DNA from: Arthrobacter nitrophenolicus
GTDB taxonomy: Bacteria > Actinomycetota > Actinomycetes > Actinomycetales > Micrococcaceae
DNA: 64,000 nucleotides
Direction: 5' to 3'
Assembly: GCF_000332815.1 (NCBI RefSeq)
Contig: NZ_AOFD01000003.1
Location: 1 to 64,000, forward strand
The notes beneath the pieces are model-generated. The model had not been told where the DNA came from and did no database searches. It was given only the letters and a program-made list of their open reading frames with translations. Positions within the stretch are counted from its first letter, which is position 1. The number at the start of each line of letters is the position of its first letter. Below are positions 28,849-36,366 of the stretch, one piece after another. Both the position numbers and the translations under genes were made by a program.

Positions 28849-30212
28849 TCGAGCCTGTCGAAACTGAGCCTGTAGGAACCCCGCGGCCCGCCCTCCACTT
28901 CACTGCCGCCGAAGGCTGGATCAACGATCCGCTCGGCGTCACATGGAGGGACGGCCAGTACCACCTCTTCTACCAGTACGTCCCCGGCCGCACCACGTGG
29001 GGGCCCAACTGCCACTGGGGCCACGCCACCTCCCCGGACATGATTGCCTGGACCGAGCAGGGCGTCGCGGTCGCACCCGGTGACGGGGACGACGGCGTGT
29101 GGTCGGGGTCCATCGTCACGGACGCCGGCGGCGCGGCCACCATGTTCTACACCTCGGTTACACAGCCGGACATCGGCATCGGGACCGTCCGCACCGCTAC
29201 CCCGGACGACTCCTCTTGGAACACCTGGACCAAGGGCGGCAAGCTGATGACCGCGCCGGACGCGGGCGTTGTGGCCTACCGCGACCCGTTCGTGTTCCGC
29301 GACGGCGGGCGGTGGCGGATGTTTGTCGGCGCCGGTTTGGAGGGCGGCACGGCTGCCGCCGTGTCCTACAGTTCCCCGGACCTCGCGGAGTGGACGCTGG
29401 ACGGGATCGCCGCGCAGCGTTCCGGCACCGAAACCGGTCCCGTGTGGACGGGCACCATGTGGGAATGCCCCCAGCTGTTCGAGATTGATGGCTCGCACGT
29501 ACTGGTCACCTCCATCTGGGAGGACGACGTGCTCCACTACGTGGCCTACGGGGTGGGCAGCTACGCCGACGGAAAGTTCACGGCCCGCTCCTGGGGGCAG
29601 CTCAGCCACGGCAAGAGCTACTACGCACCGTCCTTCTTCCGGGACAAGGACGGGACGCCGTCGCTGGTCTTCTGGGTCCGCGGCGTGCTGGACCCCGACG
29701 GGTCGTGGGCCAGCGCGCTCAGTATCCCGCATACGCTCACGCTGGACGGTGACACCCTTGTGGCCACGCCGCACGCCGACCTGGACGCCTACGCGCGGCC
29801 CGGGCTGCTTGAGCAGACCGGCGCGGGCACCTTTGAGGCAGTGCTCGACGGCGGCGCGGACCTGCGCCTGTCCGCCGCCTCCGGGACGGTTATCACGGTG
29901 GCAACCCTGGACGGCACCCTGGCCACGCTCCGCCACGGCGGGGACGGACTCCTTGCGAGCGCCCCCGGGAACAGGGACTTTCCGGACGCGTTGCTGCCTG
30001 CGGCGCAGGGCTCGGAACTGCGGCTGGTCATCGACGCCGGCGTGCTGGAAATTTCCGGTCGCCAGGGCATCATGGCCGTCCCGCTTCCAGTCACCGGTGC
30101 CCCGGTTACGGTCACTGTTACCGGCGCAACCGAAGCCCCTGCCCTCCGGTGGCTGGGCCCGTCGGCAGCCGTGGCGGCGGAAGCTGCCGGGATTGGCCAC
30201 GCCCTGCCGTGA
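28845..30212 (+). CDS. GH32 beta-fructosidase, intracellular, second fructan operon
   Basis: A 455-residue GH32 enzyme. WINDPLG (nucleophile Asp28), YRDP (145-148) and WECPQL (acid/base Glu207) are all present. WINDPLG differs from the usual WMNDPNG by Leu for Asn, suggesting altered specificity. The GTG overlaps the GH172 stop, and GGAGGTGGAG precedes it. No signal peptide. It is clearly different from the GH32 at 13726 and probably finishes hydrolysis of the GH172 product. Confidence 0.88.
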   Translation: MIEPVETEPVGTPRPALHFTAAEGWINDPLGVTWRDGQYHLFYQYVPGRTTWGPNCHWGHATSPDMIAWTEQGVAVAPGDGDDGVWSGSIVTDAGGAATMFYTSVTQPDIGIGTVRTATPDDSSWNTWTKGGKLMTAPDAGVVAYRDPFVFRDGGRWRMFVGAGLEGGTAAAVSYSSPDLAEWTLDGIAAQRSGTETGPVWTGTMWECPQLFEIDGSHVLVTSIWEDDVLHYVAYGVGSYADGKFTARSWGQLSHGKSYYAPSFFRDKDGTPSLVFWVRGVLDPDGSWASALSIPHTLTLDGDTLVATPHADLDAYARPGLLEQTGAGTFEAVLDGGADLRLSAASGTVITVATLDGTLATLRHGGDGLLASAPGNRDFPDALLPAAQGSELRLVIDAGVLEISGRQGIMAVPLPVTGAPVTVTVTGATEAPALRWLGPSAAVAAEAAGIGHALP

Positions 30213-30331
30213 CATCCCGGTCCGAGTGAAAGGGGGCTCCCCATCCCATCCGGAACGGGGTGTGTCCACGAATCCCTTCGGAGCACCGGTTCCAGGGGTG
30301 CCGCTCCCAGCAGCTGTGAAAGGACACCGTG

Positions 30332-30939
30332 ATGCCTGACCTGCAAGCCCTCGCCCTCGTCTGCACCCTCACCCCATCGCCGGAGCCGTCCAGCAGTGAA
30401 GTGATGGCCCGGCACATCCTGGACGAATTCGAGCACCAGGCGTCCAGGTGTCCTCGGTCCGGGTGGTGGACCACAACGTGAAGCGCGGGGTCCAGGTGGA
30501 CATGGGCGAGGGCGACGAGTGGCCGCAGCTGCGGGAGCGGATCCTCGCCTCGGACATCATCCTGCTGGCCACACCGATCTGGATGGGCCATCCGGCCAGC
30601 GTGGCGCAGCAGGTCCTGGAACGGCTGGACGCGGACCTGTCCGAAATGGATGACCAGGGCCGCCCGGTCATGTACGGGAAGGTGGCGACGGTCGCCGTCG
30701 TTGGAAACGAGGACGGCGCGCATAAGAGCGTGGCGGACATGATGCAGGGCCTGAACGACGTCGGCTTCAGCATCCCGGCGCAGGGCGGCACCTACTGGGT
30801 GGGCGAAGCCATGCAGACGGTGGACTTCAAGGACCTGGACGAGGTGCCGGACGCCGTCGCCACCGCCAATGCAGCCCTCGCCCGCAACGCCGCGCACCTT
30901 GCCTGGCTGCTGCGGCGGCAGGAGTATCCGGCCAAATAG
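30332..30939 (+). CDS. Flavodoxin-like / NADPH-dependent FMN reductase family protein (frameshifted)
   Basis: A flavodoxin-fold protein: strand and loop ALALVCTLTPSPEPSSSEVM at the N-terminus (FMN phosphate loop), then ASDIILLATPIWMGHPASVA, the typical second FMN-binding loop, and KVATVAVVGNEDGAHK. The frame slips at 30439-30440 (CACCAGGCGTCC; one G missing), the join reading EHQGVQVSSVRVVD. Repaired length is 202 residues. It lies 120 bases after the GH32 gene, possibly at the end of the same transcript. Likely an NAD(P)H:quinone or FMN reductase. Confidence 0.75.
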
Positions 30940-31128
30940 GGGTCCGGACGCGGGGACCGGGTGTTTCTTCGGCCAAAGCTGCGCAGATCCTGCGCCGATT
31001 TGGTCCGGAGAGCCCCCGGGGATCCGGACACTTAACAAGGGGGTCTTTCCGTCCGGCCCTTGTCCTCTGCAGCGGCCGCATTTTCCCTTCCCCCGGGCCG
31101 GCCGCTGCCGGATCCCGTTGGAGGGTTT

Positions 31129-32387
31129 ATGAAGCTACTCAGAACACTGGTCTCCGTGCTGGCCCTGCTGGCGGGCGGCACGGCGTGGATTGCCACGCCG
31201 GTCCACGCCGCCACCGCCATCGTCACCCTGAGCCCGGACGCCGGCCCCGCCGGCACGTCCGTCACCGTGACCGGCACGGGCTTCCCGAAGAAGAGTTCGG
31301 GAACCATCAGCGCAGGCACGGCCACGGCCGCGTTCAAAACCAGCGCGTCCGGCTACTTCACCGCGGAGCTGGTCATGCCGCCGGCGGACGGACCTGCGCT
31401 TGCGGTCCGCGCCACCTCGGGCACGGCGAGCGCCGCCGCCACGTTCACCTACACCTACAGCTCCCCCTCCGTCACCGAGGAGGACCCGAACCTGGCGCCG
31501 GCCCCCGCCCCGGCTCCCGCGGCCCCGGCGCCGGCCGTCCTGCGGTTCGGCGTGGGCACCCCGGGAGGCCCGCTCGCCTCCGCGGATCTCGACGCCGTGA
31601 CAGCCTGGCGGGCGAGGCGCCGTCGATCATCCTGTCCTACAAGGACTTCAACCAGGCCGCGCCGATCAGCGAGCTCGAGGCCGTCCGCGGCCGCGGCGCG
31701 CAGACGCTGCTCACCTGGGAACCGTGGACGTGGGGCGGCGGCACCGAGCAGCCCGCCTACTCGCTGGACCGGATTGCCGCCGGCGACTTCGACCCCTACC
31801 TCCGGCAGTGGGGCCAGGCCCTGGCCGGCTGGGGGCATCCGGTGATGCTCCGGTTCGGGCATGAAATGAACGGCAACTGGTACCCGTGGTCTGAGCAGAT
31901 CAACGGCAACGGCAGCGGCGACTATGTTGCGGCCTGGCGCCATGTCCACGACGTGGTCGCGTCCACGGGCGCCACCAACATCACCTGGGTGTGGAACCCC
32001 AACGTCCCCTACTGGGGCTCCATCCCGCTGTCCGGCCTCTACCCGGGGAATGCGTACGTGGATGCGGTGGCCCTGGACGGCTACAACTGGGGCACCTCCG
32101 CGTCCTGGAGCAACTGGCAGTCGCCGTCCCAGCTCTTCGGCGACGGCCTCGCCCAGCTGCGGACCCTGGCCCCCGGCAAGCAGATCCTGATCGCCGAGAC
32201 TGCCTCCGCCGAGCAGGGCGGCTCCAAGGCCGACTGGAACACCGCGCTCATCAGCTACCTCGCGGCCCAGCCGGACATCACCGCCATCACCTGGTTCCAC
32301 TTCAACAAGGAAACCGACTGGCGGATCAACAGCAGCACGGCGTCCGCGCAGGCCTTCGCCGCGGCCCTCGCCGCCCGGCCCAGGTAG
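31129..32387 (+). CDS. Secreted GH26-type glycoside hydrolase with N-terminal Ig-like domain (frameshifted)
   Basis: Signal peptide (KLLRTLVSVLALLAGGTAWI, cleavage after VHA), then an IPT/TIG-like domain at about residues 28-110 (LSPDAGPAGTSVTVTGTGF), a Pro/Ala linker, then a GH26-type barrel. The acid/base Glu is in RFGHEMNGNW and the nucleophile Glu in ILIAETAS. GH26 enzymes are mostly beta-mannanases, with some glucanases and xylanases; which applies here is open. The frame breaks at 31604-31605 (CAGCCTGGCG; one C missing). Repaired length is 419 residues. A stem-loop lies 8 bases after the stop. Confidence 0.8.
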
Positions 32388-32395
32388 CATGCGCG

Positions 32396-32435
32396 GTGAC
32401 CTACGACGCGGGACGCGCCCGCCGTCGTACGTCAC
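32396..32435. terminator. Stem-loop of the ACGACGGCGG family after the GH26 gene
   Basis: GTGAC-CTACGACG ... CGTCGTAC-GTCAC forms a long stem 8 bases after the GH26 stop codon. No T-run. Confidence 0.6.
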
Positions 32436-32472
32436 CTTCCCCGTCGGCCGGCTTGTGAAAACCTGATCAAGC

Positions 32473-32510
32473 CTTGACCGTTTCTTGATGGCAAGTGCGC
32501 CGCTCCTTGA
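32473..32510 (+). promoter_or_regulatory. CTTGA direct repeats with 11-bp period, copy A
   Basis: CTTGA at 32473, 32484 and 32506, that is offsets 0, 11 and 33. Identical offsets occur at 35228-35265. One-turn spacing of direct repeats is typical of OmpR-family response regulator sites. The gene downstream is the three-helix protein at 32724. Confidence 0.45.
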
Positions 32511-32594
32511 GGATGACGGTCCAAAGTAATCCTTGAAAGGCGGCGGCGCATGGGGGTGCAGCTGGAGCTGGGTCCAGTCGTACCGCAGCCTTGA

Positions 32595-32652
32595 GTCGGG
32601 AAACCGACGGTTTCAGCGCTTGGCGGTGTTGAGTAACCAGCACCGCCAAGCG
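32595..32652 (+). other. Possible structured RNA leader
   Basis: GTCGG-GAAA-CCGAC (32595-32608, a GNRA tetraloop hairpin) is followed by a perfect 12-bp stem CGCTTGGCGGTG / CACCGCCAAGCG with a 12-nt loop (32617-32652). The rest of 32436-32723 has no gene that I can support. Could be a leader RNA or small RNA; no known riboswitch class is recognised. Confidence 0.4.
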
Positions 32653-32723
32653 AATTCCCGCCGGAGGCTCCCGCAAATAAGTGAGTGTTGACTCCCCCTG
32701 CCGGACAGGTTGAAGCTTTGGGG

Positions 32724-32948
32724 ATGCCGCGAGAACCCGAAGCGCTCCTGGCCCTGACAGACCGGCTCGCCGAGCGCTTTCCTGAACACCAGCGCTCAAT
32801 TATCGAGCAGGTGGTTGCCGAGGAGCATGCGCGGTTCGACGACGGCCCCATCCGTGACTACGTGCCCGTCCTGGTGGAACGGGCCGCCAAGCTGCGCCTC
32901 AGCCATGCTGGGCCTCCCTTGGGAAGCCGCGAAAACCAGAATGCGTGA
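32724..32948 (+). CDS. Small three-helix-bundle protein
   Basis: A 74-residue protein, TDRLAERFPEHQRSIIEQVV then RDYVPVLVERAAKLRL, predicted as three helices. It is a paralog of the protein at 52079, sharing LAERFP, V(V/E)xVVAEE and RDYVxxLVERxA. Related domains occur as dimerisation modules in actinobacterial proteins. The ATG at 32724 is chosen to match the paralog's N-terminus; a GTG at 32685 is possible. It lies 163 bases before the hemerythrin-like gene. Function unknown. Confidence 0.65.
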   Translation: MPREPEALLALTDRLAERFPEHQRSIIEQVVAEEHARFDDGPIRDYVPVLVERAAKLRLSHAGPPLGSRENQNA

Positions 32949-33111
32949 CTTTTAGGCCAGCACTTCCCGTCACGCCCCCGAACTTCGGGCAGCCGCCGCC
33001 ACCCCGCCGCCTGTAAGTGACGCATTTCGGTCACCGTTGTCCGGTGGGAAGCCAAGCGATAGCATGCTCGCGGGGAGAGGGCCTGGTCTCACGACGAGTT
33101 AGGGGCCCACC

Positions 33112-33837
33112 ATGACCGACTTTTTTACCATGCAGCCCGGCGAGACCGCCGCTCCCCTTCCCCCGGGGCCGGTCCTGTGCGGCGGGTCAGCGGCGATGCG
33201 GCGGATCCACCGGTTCTTCCTGTGGGCGTACAGCGAGGCGCCGGGCCTGGTCCGCTCCGTCAACGCCGGAGACACCGCCCGTGCAGCGTATGTGGGCGAG
33301 GTCCTGGGCAACTTCGACAAGGTGCTGCACATCCACCACGAGGGCGAGGACCTGCTGATGTATCCGCAGCTGGAGCAACGGGCCCCGGCGTGCGTGCTGC
33401 ATGTGGCGCAGATGCTCGAGCAGCACCGGCAGGTCACCCAGCGGCTAGAGGCCATCGAGCCGCTGCGCCTGCGCTGGATGGAGACGGCGGACGCTGCAGC
33501 GGGCAACGAGCTCGCTTCGCTCTATGAGGACCTAGCCGCCGTCCTGAATGTGCACCTGCGACGCGAGGTCACCGAGGTGATGCCCGTTGCCGACCGGGTG
33601 ATGACCGAGGAAGAGAGCAAGGCCATCGGGCAGCACGGGGTCAAGCAGTTCGACAAGAAGTTCATGGTTGCCTATTTGGGAATGGTGCTGGCCACAAATC
33701 CGCCCGCGGACCGCAAGGAACTGTTCAACGAAATCCCCGCACCGGTCCGCCTCGCGTACAAACTCGTGGGGCGCCGAATGTACCGGAAGCAGTACGCAAC
33801 GCTCTTCCCGGGACGGCCGATCCCCGAGACGCTTTAG
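33112..33837 (+). CDS. Hemerythrin-like (HHE) domain protein
   Basis: A 241-residue helical protein. Histidine/glutamate motifs typical of hemerythrin HHE domains are spread over the four helices: RIHRFFLW (His33), IHHEGEDLLMYP, LEQHRQVTQ and HLRREVTEVMP. Such domains bind a di-iron centre and sense or carry O2, NO or related species. The C-terminal 80 residues (AIGQHGVKQFDKKFM to the end) form an extra conserved region shared with the paralog at 57547. Its stop overlaps the convergent serine-hydrolase-like gene by four bases. Confidence 0.85.
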   Translation: MTDFFTMQPGETAAPLPPGPVLCGGSAAMRRIHRFFLWAYSEAPGLVRSVNAGDTARAAYVGEVLGNFDKVLHIHHEGEDLLMYPQLEQRAPACVLHVAQMLEQHRQVTQRLEAIEPLRLRWMETADAAAGNELASLYEDLAAVLNVHLRREVTEVMPVADRVMTEEESKAIGQHGVKQFDKKFMVAYLGMVLATNPPADRKELFNEIPAPVRLAYKLVGRRMYRKQYATLFPGRPIPETL

Positions 33838-34964
33838 CCGCACAGGCTCCTGGCCGTCTGAAGGATGGCGTCCTCCATTTCGGGGACAAGCGGAGGCGCA
33901 TCTGCGACTTTCAGTTCCCGGGGCGGGAGCACCGTGGCCATCGTTACCTGCTGCCGGCCGTCCTCGGAGACAATGGACTGGACACTGTACGGTCCGCCCC
34001 CGCCGGACATGATGACGTGGCGGCTGCCGGGGCAGATGTCATCGCTCGGCCGGATGCCGCCCAAGGAGGACGGCTCAGCCTCTATCATGCTGGTCCACGT
34101 CGCCTCGCTGAGGAGTTGCCCGGTGGTGAGGGCCGCCAGGAACTTGGCGAGGTCCTCCACTGTTGAGATGACTCCGGAATCGGCTGACCCCGCAACGGCG
34201 TCAACCCGGGTGAAGTCGCGCCTGTTTCCATCCTCCTCCAGCACATACCCGTGAAGCATCGGCTCCGGAGGTTGTCCCGGGGAGGCAAGCCTAGTGCTGC
34301 CCATTCCTGCAGGTTCAAAGACGTCCCCGGCGAGGATCTCCGCAAGCGGCCGATTGTGTTTGCGTTCCAGCAGCCAGCCCAGCACCTCCCAGTCCGTGGC
34401 GGACCACACGAAGTAGGACACCGGCCCGGGCGGCAGGTCGACCCCCGCGGCAATGCGGAGCCTTTCCTCGAAGGTCAAGGCACGCGTCTGGAGGTCATCG
34501 AGAGTCCTTGCCTCAATCAGGGGCGGAAAGTAGTCGGGCAGCCCGGAGGTGCTGCCCAGCAGGTCCCGCACCGTGACACGGTCCCAGGCCGGGAAAATGG
34601 TGGTGAACTCAGGCAGGTGGGTGGAAACGGGGTCGTCCAGGCGCACCGTGCCGGCCCCCACCAGCTTCATCATGGACACGGCCACCATTGGTGTCCCGGC
34701 GCCGATGATCCATATCTTGTCCGTTGCGACGGCTTTCCTGTTGGTCTCCAGGTCGTTGACGCCGGTTGCCCTCAGCTCCTCACGGTCGCCGTCCCGCACA
34801 TGGAAGACCACGGCAGGCGCTCCATTGGCGAGGGCATCCTCGGTAAAGGCCTCCAGCTGCGGGGCAAGCTTCATTGCTGGCGTGGTGGCGTTTTCATCCG
34901 GGGTACCGAAGGTGCATCCGGCTAGCGTGAGTGACAGGGCCTGGATCGCAGCACGGCTTTTCAT
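33834..34964 (-). CDS. Beta-lactamase/penicillin-binding-like lipoprotein with altered active site
   Basis: A 376-residue serine-hydrolase family lipoprotein (lipobox LAGC, Cys17). The SxxK pair is present as SMMK (Ser97, Lys100). The second motif, normally Y-x-N, reads W-S-A (187-189) in YFVWSATDWEVLG, so the catalytic tyrosine and asparagine positions are changed. The third motif is GGGG-P-Y near the C-terminus. The enzyme may be weakly active, altered or a binding protein; family members include D,D-carboxypeptidases and esterases. The start is coupled (ATGA) to the small zinc-ribbon gene upstream. Confidence 0.75.
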   Translation of the reverse strand: MKSRAAIQALSLTLAGCTFGTPDENATTPAMKLAPQLEAFTEDALANGAPAVVFHVRDGDREELRATGVNDLETNRKAVATDKIWIIGAGTPMVAVSMMKLVGAGTVRLDDPVSTHLPEFTTIFPAWDRVTVRDLLGSTSGLPDYFPPLIEARTLDDLQTRALTFEERLRIAAGVDLPPGPVSYFVWSATDWEVLGWLLERKHNRPLAEILAGDVFEPAGMGSTRLASPGQPPEPMLHGYVLEEDGNRRDFTRVDAVAGSADSGVISTVEDLAKFLAALTTGQLLSEATWTSMIEAEPSSLGGIRPSDDICPGSRHVIMSGGGGPYSVQSIVSEDGRQQVTMATVLPPRELKVADAPPLVPEMEDAILQTARSLCG

Positions 34965-35146
34965 TCGGGTGCGGTGCCGTAGGGGTTGCCCGGACGGTCG
35001 CGTGCGTCGAGATGCCCGGACCAGTCTTGGCTGCGGCGATCGTACTTGCCGCACCTGGTGCAGCGCCGGCGGTAGCCGCCGTCGGGCTGCCTCTCAGCCA
35101 GCCAGTGGTGACCTACATTCAACCTGCACAACAAGGCCTGGATCAC
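34961..35146 (-). CDS. 61-residue zinc-ribbon-like protein
   Basis: Small protein IQALLCRLNVGHHWLAERQP then RRCTRCGKYDRRSQDWSGHL. Two cysteines (CTRC) with one earlier Cys and two His could bind a metal. The GTG at 35146 has a strong GGAGAGGAG RBS. The stop overlaps the ATG of the penicillin-binding-like lipoprotein gene, so the two are translated together. Similar short proteins are common and uncharacterised in Micrococcaceae. Confidence 0.6.
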   Translation of the reverse strand: MIQALLCRLNVGHHWLAERQPDGGYRRRCTRCGKYDRRSQDWSGHLDARDRPGNPYGTAPE

Positions 35147-35227
35147 CGCTGCTCCTCTCCGAGAACGCGCCGTCCAACCACTTTCAATCATGTTCTCCCG
35201 CCACTCCTCCAACCCAGGGCTTTGAAT

Positions 35228-35265
35228 CTTGATGAATTCTTGACGGTTTCTGGGCCGGTTCTTGA
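35228..35265. promoter_or_regulatory. CTTGA direct repeats with 11-bp period, copy B
   Basis: CTTGA at 35228, 35239 and 35261, offsets 0, 11 and 33 exactly as in copy A. It lies 82-119 bp upstream of the minus-strand GTG at 35146 and could regulate that operon; in the plus direction it would drive a transcript without an ORF. Confidence 0.45.
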
Positions 35266-35343
35266 GTTGTGGAGTGCACAGTGATGCGTGAAGGGCTGCC
35301 TGCGGGGCCAACAGCCCTTTCGATGACTGAAACAGACTCGGGG

Positions 35344-35392
35344 CCGGTGACGGAGGCGGCGGATCAGCGTGGATCCGCAAAAAAGTCACCGG
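35344..35392. other. Nested palindrome
   Basis: Outer stem CCGGTGAC (35344-35351) / GTCACCGG (35385-35392) encloses an inner stem GCGGATC / GATCCGC (35359-35378) next to an A6 tract. It lies 36 bases beyond the stop of the minus-strand gene at 35429. It may be a terminator or part of a small RNA; the T-run lies on the 5' side of the inner hairpin on the minus strand, so it is not a standard terminator. Confidence 0.4.
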
Positions 35393-35428
35393 TCCCCTCA
35401 TCTTTAGACCACTCGGTCCGGACACGTG

Positions 35429-35908
35429 CTATTCGAGCAAAGCACAGATGTCCGTCACTTCTCCCGTCCCGCTGAATACCCTTTCTTCGGTTCCATCAGC
35501 CTTAAGGGCAAAGTTAAAGTTGCCCTCCAGCAGGAAGATGCCCGGCTCGTCAGATTGTGATTCGCGCGGATTGAGGACGATATTCAATCCGGTGACGGTG
35601 ACTTCGGTTGTACCATCATCCTCAACCTGGGCATGGGTGGAACCAGTAATGAGGAACGTTTCCGATTCCCCGGTCCTCAGGTTTGTGATGGTTACTTCCT
35701 GCCCCGGTGAGGCGATGAAGATCCGGTCCCCGGGAAGTTCAATCAATTTGGACTTGCCCGTCACCACCAATTGGACCGGGTAGCTGCAAAGCTGGTTGGG
35801 TTTATAGGTGAGTTCCAGGAGGACATCATCAACTGGTGCAGCGGCCACGGGACCCGCACCGGCGATTACCGCAAAAAAGAAGGCACAGAAAACTAACAGT
35901 TTCTTCAT
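35429..35908 (-). CDS. Secreted protein of unknown function
   Basis: A 159-residue protein with a clear signal peptide (MKKLLVFCAFFFAVIAGAG, cleavage after VAAA) and a beta-rich mature part (ELTYKPNQLCSYPVQLVVTG). The ATG at 35908 is preferred over one four codons upstream because GGAG lies eight bases before it. Codon use is less GC-rich than its neighbours, and the flanking 450 bases are also AT-richer, which may indicate recent acquisition. I recognise no family. Confidence 0.75.
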   Translation of the reverse strand: MKKLLVFCAFFFAVIAGAGPVAAAPVDDVLLELTYKPNQLCSYPVQLVVTGKSKLIELPGDRIFIASPGQEVTITNLRTGESETFLITGSTHAQVEDDGTTEVTVTGLNIVLNPRESQSDEPGIFLLEGNFNFALKADGTEERVFSGTGEVTDICALLE

Positions 35909-36366
35909 CAGAAACTCCATTCAATAAATCAGTTGGGCGCACGGCGCATAGCCGCGGAGATGCGCACAACGGAGAACGCTGGATGCTCGGCATTGAATGT
36001 TCAGCATCGGCGGGATCACCGCAATCGGTGAGTCCGCCGACGTATTGCGGAAAAGGCGCAGACCGTCCTTTTGCCCGCATTATTTCTTACCAGTGAGTAA
36101 GTGCGGCTGCTGTATCGCTGTTCGCGATTAGTGGTGGCAGGATATTAACTCCCTGGTTCCAGGGTTGTGAAGCAAGAACTGGCAAATAGGGGAGGCAGGG
36201 AAAAAAGTAGGGGGCACCTAACCTCATTATCCGCCTCCAGCTTCATTCCCGCCGCTTTCCGCCAGTCCCGCGGTCCGCCAGCCGGGGCGCTGAGGCTGCG
36301 TCGTCCGCGAGCCGCAAGGATGCTGGCGGCGGTCATTCCCGGTCCGGCTGCCGGAGCAGCTGCCTG
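35909..36366. other. Intergenic region with one stem-loop
   Basis: No supported gene. A 32-nt imperfect stem-loop CGGCGGGATCACCG ... CGGTGAGTCCGCCG lies at 36008-36039, upstream of the secreted-protein gene and downstream of the acyltransferase gene (both minus). The region is lower in GC than the surroundings. Confidence 0.5.
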
